62,439 bases of DNA from Muribaculum sp. (lineage in GTDB: Bacteria > Bacteroidota > Bacteroidia > Bacteroidales > Muribaculaceae), in assembly GCA_023667055.1 (NCBI GenBank), contig JAMPAV010000001.1, positions 1 through 62,439 on the forward strand, written 5' to 3'. Position 1 is the stretch's first letter; each line of letters starts with the position of its first letter. Below the pieces are notes generated by a model. That model did no database searches. It saw only the letters and a program-made list of their open reading frames with translations, and was not told the origin of the DNA. Shown piece by piece: positions 33,330 to 41,765 of the stretch. Both the position numbers and the translations under genes were made by a program.

Positions 33330-34613
33330 TTATTCGTCGCGGAGGGCATCGACGGGGTTGACGCGTCCGATCTTGCGGGCAGGGAGCCATACGCCGAGAA
33401 GAGTGGAGAGAAGCAGAAGAAGCAGGACGAGGCCTCCGACAATGCTGTTGCGTGTCCATGCCGAGTCAAACCACATCGGATTGAGCATCCTGACTATAAG
33501 AGAAGTGTCGTTTTCAAATTCAACGTGTGCAAAATGCAGATAAGCAAGATAGAGAATGCTTCCCAATGCCCATGCGGATACTACGCTCAGCAAAGCCTCT
33601 CCCACTATGCTCCACTCCACTTTTCGACGTGTGGCTCCGAAAGCACGCATCACACCGGCTTCAGATGTCCTCGTCCGGCATTGGATGTAGAACGTTCCTG
33701 CCACACCAAGTATCACATTTACAAGAAAGAACGACAGTATAATCCAGCCTTTGGCCAGACTCCGGCCTTGCTCGGCAAATACGGCATCACGCTCGTCTGC
33801 CATAAGCACCGGATGTGTGATGTATGTGTTTCCAACCCGGTATTTGTTGATTTCACTTGTCAATTTGTCAGCAAACACCCTTGGATTGACACCGTCTTTC
33901 AGACGCATTGTGATTCCGCTGACACTCCAATTAAATTCGTTGTTACCCACTGTCTTTAGCATCACTTGCCGGCGACCGTCGCTTTTACGGTATGGTGTGT
34001 CCCGAATGATTCCAACGATCGGGGAGTGTCCAAATTCCTCATTGTAATCGTACAAGTCTTTTCCCATTGCGCTTTCATTTGCATATCGTGCTTTTGCAAG
34101 AGTATGAGACACTATGAAGGATTTGTCATCTACAGCCGGTTCTATAAACTGTTTCCCATTTGCATCCTTTATGCCAAAAGTCGAAAAGAAATCCGTTTTG
34201 GGTACATACTGAATAATGTAGGTGGATATCCATTTGGAGTCATTGTCAAGACCATAGATTGAGTCGGCCTCAAAACCTGTGGATGAAGAAGATCCGCTTT
34301 CGTATGTCTGATAGGTGGTATAAGTGGCGGATTCAACTTCAGGATGCTCTCTAACCATGGTCAGCAGCCGTTGCCTCTCCCGGGTTGGATCATTCAATGT
34401 GGAGTCATATTCCTCTGATTGAAAATCGAAATTTGAGAATGTAACGCTGACAAGTTTCTGATAGTCATAACCGGCAGGAATAAGAGATAGGGACGTTTCT
34501 ACGGCCACAGGCTCGATCACTATCCATCCAATCACAGTCACTATAACAATCTCAATGAATAGTGCCACCGACTGTTTTCTGTGTGCTTTTAGCGATTTTA
34601 ATATCTGTTTCAT
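33330..34613 (-). CDS. MacB/FtsX-type ABC permease (second of the operon)
   Basis: 427 residues with a helix at about 17-36, a periplasmic domain (about 40-285) and three helices to the end. The T-S-E-A-G-V-M-R-A-F-G-A-T-R-R motif marks the FtsX family. It lies 6 bp after the first permease and together with it could form a heterodimer. No fused ATPase. The substrate is unknown; relatives export macrolides, peptides or lipoproteins. Confidence 0.88.
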   Translation of the reverse strand: MKQILKSLKAHRKQSVALFIEIVIVTVIGWIVIEPVAVETSLSLIPAGYDYQKLVSVTFSNFDFQSEEYDSTLNDPTRERQRLLTMVREHPEVESATYTTYQTYESGSSSSTGFEADSIYGLDNDSKWISTYIIQYVPKTDFFSTFGIKDANGKQFIEPAVDDKSFIVSHTLAKARYANESAMGKDLYDYNEEFGHSPIVGIIRDTPYRKSDGRRQVMLKTVGNNEFNWSVSGITMRLKDGVNPRVFADKLTSEINKYRVGNTYITHPVLMADERDAVFAEQGRSLAKGWIILSFFLVNVILGVAGTFYIQCRTRTSEAGVMRAFGATRRKVEWSIVGEALLSVVSAWALGSILYLAYLHFAHVEFENDTSLIVRMLNPMWFDSAWTRNSIVGGLVLLLLLLSTLLGVWLPARKIGRVNPVDALRDE

Positions 34614-34619
34614 CGTTGA

Positions 34620-35954
34620 TTATCGTTTGGAGTTGAGTGATTCTGTAATCTGTTGGTGCATGGCATTTCTTGCCGGAATCCATGCTGACAGCAAGTTGAG
34701 CACCAGGCATATCAGAAGTACGAGGATGAAGAGAATCGGGGCAAAGGCCATTTCTCCGGTGACGATTGAAGCGTTTTCACCATACGAACTTTTTCCCTGA
34801 TAACCCAGAGGCATGAACTGCATCAGTACATCGCCGGCAAATACTGCAATCAGCCATGCCACAATAAGACCGATCAATCCACCGGCAAGAGTCAGCACCA
34901 GATTTTCCGACAGCACCATCCTCATAAGTCGAGAGCGGGTGGCTCCGTAACTCCTTCTTATTCCCAGGTCTGCTTTCATGCGGTCCATTCTTGCCCCTAT
35001 CAATCCGCTGATGTTAAGTGCGGGAATCACCAGAAGCACAAGCAGTCCGATGAAAAATGGTCGTCCAAGTTTAAATATCGAAGGGGTTTCCGACACAAGG
35101 AATTCCTCTTGCTCAGTGTCATAATGTGAATCTGTAAGAATATGCTCTGCATGGGATGCGACAAGTGGTATATAAAATTTTGAGGCTGTGGTATCTACTG
35201 AATTTATGCGATGGCATATTTCCCTAAGTTCCTTTTTCAGTTCCTCTTGTTTTCCGGGTTTTACCTTCAAGACTGCGGTCAGGCCACCCTTGTATTTGTC
35301 ATGCCACTCACGGTTGCCGGAGGAAGTATAATTATTGTAGGGCATGAATACTTCAGCGTAGGAATCAGGGCTGAGTGCACTTCCTTCGCGGAAAACTCCC
35401 GTGATTCTGTATTTTGTGTGGTCGATGCTGATTTTCTCGCCTATAGCCTCATCTGTATTTTCAAACAATCGTTTGGCAACCTTGTCGCTGATCACTATCA
35501 CCCTTTCGTTCGCATCAAATTCTTCTTGCGAAAAAGGTCGGCCGGCTACAAATTCATATTTGTAGAAGTCAAAGAATGATGGCTCGGTAAGTCTTTTCTC
35601 AACATGAAATTCCGGACCTTTTCCATCGGTCTGTACCATGGGATATCCCCAGATGTATTTTATGATGGCCGTTGCCTGTTCCACCGATTTAAGGCTATCG
35701 CGCAGAAACTCATCGATGAATGGCTTTCCAAGAGAATTCTGCATTGTCATGTTCTCACTTTTACACATTATCTGCGGAATATAGTATGTGTTGGCGCGGT
35801 CATATTCCGGATAGACCGGCCCGAGTTGTCCGTAGAGGATAAAGCCATAGACGAGGGTGAACGCTATCGTGAAAGCCACGCCTCCCATGTATAGCAGCGA
35901 GAAGCCGGGTGTCTTCATCGCCTCCCTGAATGTCCTTCTGATAAAATTAGCCAT
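34620..35954 (-). CDS. MacB/FtsX-type ABC permease (first of the operon)
   Basis: 444 residues. Helix at about 17-38, MacB-type periplasmic domain (about 45-300), then three helices. K-A-D-L-G-I-R-R-S-Y-G-A-T-R is the coupling motif. A long octamer array and its inverted copy separate it from the adaptor gene upstream. Confidence 0.88.
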   Translation of the reverse strand: MANFIRRTFREAMKTPGFSLLYMGGVAFTIAFTLVYGFILYGQLGPVYPEYDRANTYYIPQIMCKSENMTMQNSLGKPFIDEFLRDSLKSVEQATAIIKYIWGYPMVQTDGKGPEFHVEKRLTEPSFFDFYKYEFVAGRPFSQEEFDANERVIVISDKVAKRLFENTDEAIGEKISIDHTKYRITGVFREGSALSPDSYAEVFMPYNNYTSSGNREWHDKYKGGLTAVLKVKPGKQEELKKELREICHRINSVDTTASKFYIPLVASHAEHILTDSHYDTEQEEFLVSETPSIFKLGRPFFIGLLVLLVIPALNISGLIGARMDRMKADLGIRRSYGATRSRLMRMVLSENLVLTLAGGLIGLIVAWLIAVFAGDVLMQFMPLGYQGKSSYGENASIVTGEMAFAPILFILVLLICLVLNLLSAWIPARNAMHQQITESLNSKR

Positions 35955-35968
35955 AATTTAAATTGTTT

Positions 35969-36032
35969 GTTTATAGGTTTATAGGTTTATAGGTTTATAG
36001 GTTTATAGGTTTATATGTTTATGGGTTTATTT
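35969..36032 (-). repeat. Octamer array (GTTTATAG)8
   Basis: Eight consecutive 8-base units, the first five exact GTTTATAG, the last three diverged. It lies 14 bases upstream of the first permease gene's start codon. Confidence 0.93.
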
Positions 36033-36090
36033 TATTCGAGATTTATATTGTATTTTTTGTATTAAACTTAAGTTAAACTTATTCAGTTAA

Positions 36091-36114
36091 AATAAACCTA
36101 TAAACCCATAAACC
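36091..36114 (+). repeat. Inverted octamer array (3 units) facing 35969-36032
   Basis: Three units of the complement (CTATAAAC type) lie 58 bases from the main array. The inner 27 bases on each side pair with three mismatches, so RNA from this gap could fold into a long hairpin around an AT-rich core that contains the palindrome AACTTAAGTT. Confidence 0.85.
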
Positions 36115-36117
36115 AGA

Positions 36118-37368
36118 TTACCGAATTCTCAACGTATTGGATTCTTTGAAATTGCTCATGTCGGAGATGATCACCTTGTCGCCCGGCTTGACGCCTTCGG
36201 TGGCTTCCACATATTCATAGTTGGAATTGCCAAGCTTCACCTCCCTCTTTTCCAGACTCTTGCCATCTTCGCTCATGAAGAAAAGACTGTAGGTGCCGGG
36301 TCCAGTGTAGTAGGAGCCGTTGGGTATCCTTATGGCATCGTCCACTACCTCGCAACTAATATAGACATCCGTCTTAAGTCCCGACCGCAGACGGGGATGT
36401 GCATCTTCATCAAGTCTGACCGTAAACTTTATCACTCCGTTGTTCGACTGGGGAGTTAGATTTGATACCGTGCCACTCAGTTTATCCTTCCCGATTTTGA
36501 CGGTGGCTTTACTTCCCACTCCAATCCTGTTGGCGTATGAGTCGGAAATCTCGGCATCAACGCGGAAATGGTCAAGGTCGGCAATCACCGCAATCTTCTG
36601 TCCCTCGGTTACTTTCTCTCCTATCTGATCATGTATGAAGGTGAGAATGGCCTTGCGCGGTGATGTCACTCTCGCATCGTCGAGCGTGCGCTTCATTTCA
36701 TTTAGATTCTTTCTTGCAATGTCGATGTCAAGGTGTTTCACGTTTTCACCGGCTTCCACCGCGCGCTGCTCGTTGACCAATTGCTGGCGCAGTTGTTCCA
36801 GTTCCAGCCGGCCGGTGCTGACGGCAAGTTCCGCCTGGCGGATTCTGTCGCCGGTGCCGCTGCCGATGCTGTCAAGGTAACGCTCGTTGCGGAGTTCCGC
36901 CTCAAGGCGACCAAGGGTCATTTCTTTCACCTTTACCTGCATGGCGAGGTCGCTGAGGTGGGTGTTGGAGTTTACCTGCTGTTGCACAAGCTCATGCTGC
37001 TTCATTGATATCTGGTCGCCGAGTTTGTTCACCTCCGTCTCAGTGCTTTGCAAGTCGAGCCGCAGGAGGGGAGTGCCTACGTCCACCGAGTCGCCCGACT
37101 GGCAATACACTTCCACTATCCGGCTGTTGATGGGTGATGTGATTATCTCCTCAAAGGCTGCACTCACGGTGCCGGTTCCCGTCACCGTCACATCTATAGT
37201 TCCGGTGTCGGCCGTCGCTACTATAAGGTCGTTTCGCGACACCGAAGCCCTCATCATGGATCCGACAATGACGAATATTACAACTATGGCTGCCACTATG
37301 ATGCCTGCTTTCAGCCATTTTTTCCTCTTGGCCTGATTTCTTTCAGATTTTGATATCTCTCTATCCAC
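36118..37368 (-). CDS. HlyD/RND-type periplasmic adaptor
   Basis: 416 residues if started at GTG 37366-37368 (V-D-R-E-I-S-K-S-E-R-N). An ATG at 37440 in the same frame would add 24 residues that are simply the translated heptamer array and begins at the predicted transcription start, so I reject it. One membrane helix (about 20-40), then a lipoyl half-motif, a helical hairpin (about 105-220), the second lipoyl part and beta-barrel domains (about 240-415). It should link the MacB-type permeases to the TolC-like channel. First gene of the nine-gene operon. Confidence 0.88.
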   Translation of the reverse strand: MDREISKSERNQAKRKKWLKAGIIVAAIVVIFVIVGSMMRASVSRNDLIVATADTGTIDVTVTGTGTVSAAFEEIITSPINSRIVEVYCQSGDSVDVGTPLLRLDLQSTETEVNKLGDQISMKQHELVQQQVNSNTHLSDLAMQVKVKEMTLGRLEAELRNERYLDSIGSGTGDRIRQAELAVSTGRLELEQLRQQLVNEQRAVEAGENVKHLDIDIARKNLNEMKRTLDDARVTSPRKAILTFIHDQIGEKVTEGQKIAVIADLDHFRVDAEISDSYANRIGVGSKATVKIGKDKLSGTVSNLTPQSNNGVIKFTVRLDEDAHPRLRSGLKTDVYISCEVVDDAIRIPNGSYYTGPGTYSLFFMSEDGKSLEKREVKLGNSNYEYVEATEGVKPGDKVIISDMSNFKESNTLRIR

Positions 37369-37376
37369 TTTTATGA

Positions 37377-37408
37377 AATTTTGAATTGCGAATTTTGAAT
37401 TTTGAATT
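37377..37408 (-). repeat. Heptamer array (AATTTTG)4 in the adaptor leader
   Basis: On the plus strand AATTTTG, AATTGCG, AATTTTG, AATTTTG and a partial unit. It lies between the sigma-54 promoter and the start codon, in the untranslated leader. Confidence 0.88.
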
Positions 37409-37431
37409 ATCGCGATGAAATGTGGCAAATC

Positions 37432-37443
37432 GCGATTCATCGC
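37432..37443. repeat. 12-mer GCGATTCATCGC, copy 1
   Basis: An imperfect palindrome (GCGAT-TC-ATCGC) at the predicted transcription start of the efflux operon. The identical 12-mer occurs at 44351-44362 upstream of gldL. Confidence 0.7.
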
Positions 37444-37452
37444 TTTAACCTT

Positions 37453-37468
37453 GGCAATCTGCGTGCCA
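37453..37468 (-). promoter_or_regulatory. Sigma-54 promoter TGGCAC-N5-TTGCC of the efflux operon
   Basis: On the minus strand TGGCAC (37463-37468), GCAGA and TTGCC (37453-37457), with the invariant GG and GC at the -24 and -12 positions. Transcription should start near 37442 and read the adaptor, permeases, ATPase, channel, regulator and kinase. The operon encodes its own sigma-54 activator. Confidence 0.85.
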
Positions 37469-37512
37469 ATTTAACAATAGGTTGATAATCAGTGATGTGA
37501 TTAGGCTGATGG

Positions 37513-37540
37513 TGTCCGAATTCGGACATTATGTCCGAAA
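37513..37540. promoter_or_regulatory. Operator-like palindrome TGTCCGAATTCGGACA plus half site
   Basis: A perfect 16-bp palindrome (37513-37528) followed 4 bases later by another TGTCCGAA half site (37533-37540 region). Its centre lies about 78 bases upstream of the predicted sigma-54 start, the usual distance of an enhancer for NtrC-type activators. It is also just upstream of the -33 box of the divergent nitroreductase gene. Confidence 0.75.
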
Positions 37541-37550
37541 CTTTAGAAAT

Positions 37551-37581
37551 TTGGTCTTTTCCAATAAAATCGTTATCTTTG
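37551..37581 (+). promoter_or_regulatory. Nitroreductase promoter, TTG-N20-TATCTTTG
   Basis: TTG (37551-37553), 20 bases, TATCTTTG (37574-37581): a full Bacteroidota consensus, giving a leader of about 80 nt. Confidence 0.75.
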
Positions 37582-37668
37582 CAATCCGTATGTTACCCGA
37601 TTCAACGAGATAACTTGTGGTGCAGCGAGACATCTTAAGATAAAATATTAATAATATAGATCAGAGTT

Positions 37669-38181
37669 ATGAATTTCAAAGAATTGGCAGGTCAACGCTA
37701 TTCCTGCAAAAGATACAGCGACAAGGCTGTAAGCAAAGAAGCGCTTGAATATATACTTGAATCCGGTCGGCTTGCTCCGACTGCAAAGAACCTGCAGGAG
37801 CAGCACATCTATGTGGCAGTCTCAAAAGCGGCTCATGCCAAAATTGACGAATGCACTCCATGTCGATATGGAGCGCCGGTGGTCCTTGTGGTGGCTTTCA
37901 ATAAGGACAATGTTTATACATATCCCGGAGGTAAGAGGAATTCCGGCATCGAGGATGCGACAATTATAGCCACTCACTTGATGCTGGCTGCAGCTGATGC
38001 AGGTGTTGATTCATGCTGGGTCAACAACTTTGATCCTGACAAACTTCACTCGCTTCTTGACCTCCCGGAAGACGAGGAGATTCTCATGCTTCTTGACCTT
38101 GGACATGCCGATGAAGGCGTAGGTCCACTCCCCAACCACTCCTCCCGCAAACCCCTCTCCTCCACGGTCACCCAAATCTGA
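37669..38181 (+). CDS. Nitroreductase family protein
   Basis: 170 residues, a short FMN-dependent nitroreductase-fold protein. The N-terminal R-Y-S-C-K-R-Y-S motif (about residues 10-17) binds the FMN phosphate, S-G-R-L-A-P-T-A-K-N-L-Q is the usual second motif and the Gly-rich segment near 140 (L-D-L-G-H-A-D) the third. It should reduce small nitro or quinone compounds with NAD(P)H. It lies 18 bp before the SGNH hydrolase gene and divergent to the efflux operon, sharing the region with the palindrome at 37513. Confidence 0.88.
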   Translation: MNFKELAGQRYSCKRYSDKAVSKEALEYILESGRLAPTAKNLQEQHIYVAVSKAAHAKIDECTPCRYGAPVVLVVAFNKDNVYTYPGGKRNSGIEDATIIATHLMLAAADAGVDSCWVNNFDPDKLHSLLDLPEDEEILMLLDLGHADEGVGPLPNHSSRKPLSSTVTQI

Positions 38182-38199
38182 TTATATAAAGGCTCAATT

Positions 38200-39003
38200 A
38201 TGAAAAAATTATGTATTTTAATGATAATGGCCATCATCACAGTCACTGCCGGCGCAGAGTATATAGTGCATCCATGGCAGGGTAAGACTGTGGCCTATTT
38301 CGGCGATTCTATCACAGATCCAAGAAATAAGGCTGCCGACAGCAAATACTGGTCTTACCTGAAAGAATGGCTGGGTATCACACCATACGTATATGCAGTC
38401 AGCGGTCGAGAATGGAATGACATACCCCGCCAAACTGATCAATTGAAAAAAGAACATGGCTATGACTTTGATGCCATAATGATTTTCATCGGCACCAACG
38501 ACTATAACAATGCTGTTCCAATCGGGCGATGGTTTGATGAGAAGATGGACACAGTGACCTACGGTCATCGCTATGTGAAACGCAATGAAGACAGAATGCG
38601 TCGCATCCCATCCATGGATTCAGACACATACAAAGGCAGGATCAACATTGCTCTCGACTCATTGAAACGCACATATCCCGACAAGCAGATAGTGCTTCTT
38701 ACCCCGATTCACCGAAGCGGATTCTATGCCAACGACAAGAACTGGCAGGTTCCCGAAGATTATGCAAACCGTTGCGGCGAATACTTAGACGCATACGTAG
38801 AGGCTGTCAGGGAAGCTGGCAAGGTCTGGTCGGTACCTGTGATTGACTTGAATTCCCTTTGCGGACTTTATCCTCTGCATGATGAGCATGCAAAATACTT
38901 CAACAAGGCCGACACCGACCGTCTGCATCCCAATAATCTCGGCCATCAGCGCATGGCCCGCACCCTATATTATCAACTGCTCACACTTCCGTGCTTGTTC
39001 TAA
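38200..39003 (+). CDS. SGNH/GDSL hydrolase, secreted
   Basis: 267 residues with a signal peptide (about 1-19). F-G-D-S-I-T carries the nucleophile S37, F-I-G-T-N-D block III and D-R-L-H-P-N the Asp-x-x-His pair, so the catalytic set is complete. Such enzymes deacetylate or de-esterify carbohydrates and lipids. No carbohydrate-binding part is attached; the substrate is unknown. Short spacing to the nitroreductase gene suggests cotranscription without an evident shared role. Confidence 0.85.
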   Translation: MKKLCILMIMAIITVTAGAEYIVHPWQGKTVAYFGDSITDPRNKAADSKYWSYLKEWLGITPYVYAVSGREWNDIPRQTDQLKKEHGYDFDAIMIFIGTNDYNNAVPIGRWFDEKMDTVTYGHRYVKRNEDRMRRIPSMDSDTYKGRINIALDSLKRTYPDKQIVLLTPIHRSGFYANDKNWQVPEDYANRCGEYLDAYVEAVREAGKVWSVPVIDLNSLCGLYPLHDEHAKYFNKADTDRLHPNNLGHQRMARTLYYQLLTLPCLF

Positions 39004-39023
39004 TCATCCAAGTCAAATCATAA

Positions 39024-39053
39024 AAAAAGTCGCCCCGACAGGAGCGACTTTTT
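39024..39053. terminator. Bidirectional terminator between SGNH hydrolase and eda
   Basis: A 10-bp perfect stem AAAAAGTCGC / GCGACTTTTT around a 10-base loop, with A and T runs serving both convergent genes. Confidence 0.85.
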
Positions 39054-39074
39054 CCTATTCTATTGTAAAAGTAA

Positions 39075-39740
39075 TTAGCGGAGTTTTGCGATGACGGCAA
39101 GTGCCTCAGCGCATTTGTCGGTCACATACTGCCAGTCGGCGGCGGCAACCTTGTCTTTCGGGAAAAGCTTGCTGCCCATGCCTACGCAATAAACGCCTGC
39201 TGCAAACCAGCTCTTGAGGTTCTCCTCTGTCGGTTCAACACCGCCCGTAACCATCAGTTTCGACCAAGGCATCGGAGCCAAAAGGCCTTTGACAAGTTTC
39301 GGGCCGAGCACGTCGCCGGGGAAAATCTTGATTAGGTCGCAGCCTGCTTCCTGTGCAAAACCAACTTCCGATACGCTGCCGCATCCCGGTGTGTAAGGCA
39401 CTGATCTACGGTTGCAGACCTTCGCTACATCAGGATTAAACAATGGGCCTACCACGAAGCAAGCACCAAGCTGCATATAGAGGGATGCTGTGCCGGCATC
39501 AACCACGGATCCAACGCCAATTGCCATCTCAGGGCATTCCTTGGCTGCAAACTTCACAACCTCTTCAAAAATCTCATGAGCGAAATCGCCACGGTTGGTG
39601 AACTCAAATGCGCGCACACCACCATCATAGCAGGCTTTCACCACAGCTTTGGCGGTTTCGGCATCCTTATGGTAGAACACCGGAACCATGGGTGCAGCGG
39701 CGATTTTAGCCATCACCTGCAATTTATCAAATTTAGCCAT
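39075..39740 (-). CDS. eda: 2-dehydro-3-deoxyphosphogluconate aldolase
   Basis: 221 residues from ATG 39738-39740. An in-frame TTG seven codons upstream overlaps the palindrome at 39750-39771 and is rejected. The Schiff-base Lys lies in L-I-K-I-F-P-G-D, with V-G-P-L-F-N-P and M-V-T-G-G-V-E-P around the phosphate site. The enzyme splits KDPG to pyruvate and glyceraldehyde-3-phosphate. It follows kdgK in the same direction; the two form the last steps of uronate catabolism. There is no edd nearby, so a hexuronate route rather than Entner-Doudoroff from gluconate is likely. Confidence 0.92.
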   Translation of the reverse strand: MAKFDKLQVMAKIAAAPMVPVFYHKDAETAKAVVKACYDGGVRAFEFTNRGDFAHEIFEEVVKFAAKECPEMAIGVGSVVDAGTASLYMQLGACFVVGPLFNPDVAKVCNRRSVPYTPGCGSVSEVGFAQEAGCDLIKIFPGDVLGPKLVKGLLAPMPWSKLMVTGGVEPTEENLKSWFAAGVYCVGMGSKLFPKDKVAAADWQYVTDKCAEALAVIAKLR

Positions 39741-39749
39741 AGTTTTATT

Positions 39750-39771
39750 AAATTTTGCCAAGGCAAAATTT
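39750..39771. repeat. Palindrome AAATTTTGCC-AA-GGCAAAATTT
   Basis: Perfect 10-base arms with AA spacer, 10 bases before the eda start codon and directly next to the octamer array. Confidence 0.8.
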
Positions 39772-39803
39772 AGGGTTATAGGGTTAAAAGGTTATAGGGT
39801 TAT
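39772..39803 (-). repeat. Octamer array (AGGGTTAT)4 between kdgK and eda
   Basis: Four 8-base units: AGGGTTAT, AGGGTTAA, AAGGTTAT, AGGGTTAT. They fill the gap from the palindrome to the kdgK stop codon (39803-39805). Confidence 0.88.
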
Positions 39804-40825
39804 TAACGCTGTACGCGACCATTGGCGCTGCCGCCTGCAAGAGCCTCTACCTCTGCAATTGATACAAGGTTAAAGTCACCGTTGATAGTCTGTTTCAGTG
39901 CTGATGCTGCCACTGCAAACTCAAGTGCTTCGCCCTGGGTCGCCTTGTTAAGAAGGCCATAGATAAGACCGCCTGAGAATGAGTCGCCGCCACCTACACG
40001 GTCAATGATGGGATTGATATCATAACGCTTTGACTCATAGAATTCCTCGCCGTTGTAAATCATTGCCTTCCAGCCATTGTGGGTGGCAGAGAATGATTCG
40101 CGGAGTGTGGATACCACATACTTGAATCCGAATTCCTTTGCCATGGCTTTGAAGATTCCCTTGTATCCTTCGGCTGAAGTCTCGCCGGCTTCAACGTCTG
40201 CATCCGGTTTGAAGCCAAGGCAGAGCTCTGCATCTTCTTCATTGCCTATGCATACATCCACATACTTCATGAGAGGCTTCATGATGGACTGCGCTTTTTC
40301 CTTAGTCCATAGTTTCTTGCGGAAGTTAAGGTCAACTGATACAGTTACGCCATGGCGTTTGGCTGCCTCACAGGCAAGACGGGTCAGTTCGGCTGCCTTG
40401 TCGCTAATTGCCGGGGTGATACCGCTCCAGTGGAACCAGTCGGCGCCTTCCATGATTGCATCGAAGTCGAAATCCGATGGATCAGCTTCCGCAATGGAAG
40501 ATCCTGCGCGGTCATAAATCACCTTTGAGGGACGCATGGATGCCCCTGTCTCGCAATAGTAGATGCCCACACGGTCGCCACCTCTCGCGATGTACTGTGT
40601 GTCAACTCCATAACGGCGAAGTGCATTGACTGCTGACTGTCCGATTTCATGAGTAGGTAATTTGGTTACAAACTTTGCGTCCATACCGTAGTTGGCGCAA
40701 CTTACTGCTACATTAGCTTCTCCTCCTCCGAAGATTACTTCGAAGTTGTCGCTTTGTACAAATCGACGGCATCCGGCCGGCGATAAACGGAGCATTATTT
40801 CTCCAAGGGTTACTATTCGTTTCAT
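39803..40825 (-). CDS. kdgK: 2-keto-3-deoxygluconate kinase, PfkB family
   Basis: 340 residues. G-G-G-E-A-N-V-A-V-S near 32 is the first PfkB signature and D-R-V-G-G-G-D-S-F-S-G-G near 276 the second, with the catalytic Asp. Phosphorylates KDG to KDPG, which the next gene product cleaves. A promoter on the minus strand (40830-40859) has its -7 box only 4 bases before the ATG, so the mRNA is likely leaderless. Uronates released by the GH115, CE15 or PL11 enzymes of this window could feed it. Confidence 0.9.
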   Translation of the reverse strand: MKRIVTLGEIMLRLSPAGCRRFVQSDNFEVIFGGGEANVAVSCANYGMDAKFVTKLPTHEIGQSAVNALRRYGVDTQYIARGGDRVGIYYCETGASMRPSKVIYDRAGSSIAEADPSDFDFDAIMEGADWFHWSGITPAISDKAAELTRLACEAAKRHGVTVSVDLNFRKKLWTKEKAQSIMKPLMKYVDVCIGNEEDAELCLGFKPDADVEAGETSAEGYKGIFKAMAKEFGFKYVVSTLRESFSATHNGWKAMIYNGEEFYESKRYDINPIIDRVGGGDSFSGGLIYGLLNKATQGEALEFAVAASALKQTINGDFNLVSIAEVEALAGGSANGRVQR

Positions 40826-40829
40826 ACTG

Positions 40830-40859
40830 CAAATTTAACTAAATATTTGCAAACATCAA
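40830..40859 (-). promoter_or_regulatory. kdgK promoter, TTG-N19-TAAATTTG, 4 nt before ATG
   Basis: On the minus strand TTG (40857-40859), 19 bases, TAAATTTG (40830-40837), then CAGT and the ATG at 40825. It predicts a transcript beginning at the start codon. Confidence 0.7.
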
Positions 40860-40971
40860 TAAAAAAATACAAGAAAAATTTCAAATTTTCGTTTCTATTT
40901 ATGTATGACCCTGTCTTTGGCACAATTTTTGTGATTAATGACATGGGATAAAACAACGAATTTAGACACTT

Positions 40972-41706
40972 ATGATGGCTAATCTTACCATTAAACGATT
41001 CATTAGATTGTGCTTTCTGACTATTGCGGTCAGTTGCTCTTTCGGTGCGTCTGCAAAATGGGGAGAAAAGGTGCCAAACCGCCAATATGCCGACCTCAAA
41101 CGCTGGCATTGGGGGTTCTCTGTCGGCACACATGTGCAGGATCTTAACTTCACGCATTCAGGATTCGTCACTGACGAGGGTGGGCAATGGCAGATTGAAG
41201 TCCCTAATTTCTCACCGGGATTCAATGCCACTGTGCTCGGCGACCTTAGACTTCACAAATATCTTAATCTTCGTCTGTCGCCGGGTATGTATTTTGGGTC
41301 CAAGTCAGTGCAGATGTACGATTTTGTAGGTGGCGGAAAGGAAATTCAAGACATCAAGAGCGCATACGTGGTGATTCCGCTCGACCTTAAGATATCAGGC
41401 GATCGTCTTCACAACACCCGGCCTTACTTCACTGTAGGTGCGATGGGAGTGCTTGATATTTCCAAGAAACGCTCTGACCCAATCGTGACAAAAAACTTCG
41501 ACACAATGTTGACCGTGGGGCTTGGATGCGATTTTTATCTGCCATTCTTCAAACTCAATCCTGAAATAAAGTTCTGCTTCGGACTCACTGATATACTAAA
41601 ACATGACCGTCCGGATCTTGATGAAAATCCAATAATGCAGAATTTCAGCAAATCTCTCTCCAAGGTGAAGAGTAATATGGTGGTGCTTTCATTCTACTTT
41701 GAATAG
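40972..41706 (+). CDS. porT: T9SS outer-membrane protein PorT
   Basis: 244 residues with a signal peptide ending near A28. The rest has the alternating pattern of an eight-stranded barrel and the PorT-family block H-W-G-F-S-V-G-T-H, followed by the S-A-Y-V-V-I-P-L-D-L-K-I-S-G strand. PorT is needed for type IX secretion in Porphyromonas gingivalis. Its place directly before porP and gldK-N supports the assignment. ATG at 40972 is used; the next in-frame ATG is one codon later. Confidence 0.85.
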   Translation: MMANLTIKRFIRLCFLTIAVSCSFGASAKWGEKVPNRQYADLKRWHWGFSVGTHVQDLNFTHSGFVTDEGGQWQIEVPNFSPGFNATVLGDLRLHKYLNLRLSPGMYFGSKSVQMYDFVGGGKEIQDIKSAYVVIPLDLKISGDRLHNTRPYFTVGAMGVLDISKKRSDPIVTKNFDTMLTVGLGCDFYLPFFKLNPEIKFCFGLTDILKHDRPDLDENPIMQNFSKSLSKVKSNMVVLSFYFE

Positions 41707-41765
41707 CTTCGGAAAAACATTTGACACATAAGGAAAAGAATTTGGCTAAAACCAGTGAATTTGAA

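Noticed and set aside
37369..37440. N-terminal extension of the HlyD-like adaptor starting at ATG 37440
   Set aside because: The added residues are only the translation of the heptamer array (I-I-Q-N-S-K-F-A-I-Q-N-F), and the ATG coincides with the predicted sigma-54 transcription start. GTG at 37368 fits the family start better.
40918..40933. Second sigma-54-like site TGGCAC-N5-TTGTG before porT
   Set aside because: The -12 element lacks the invariant GC (GT instead), and no enhancer-like palindrome or regulator gene is near.
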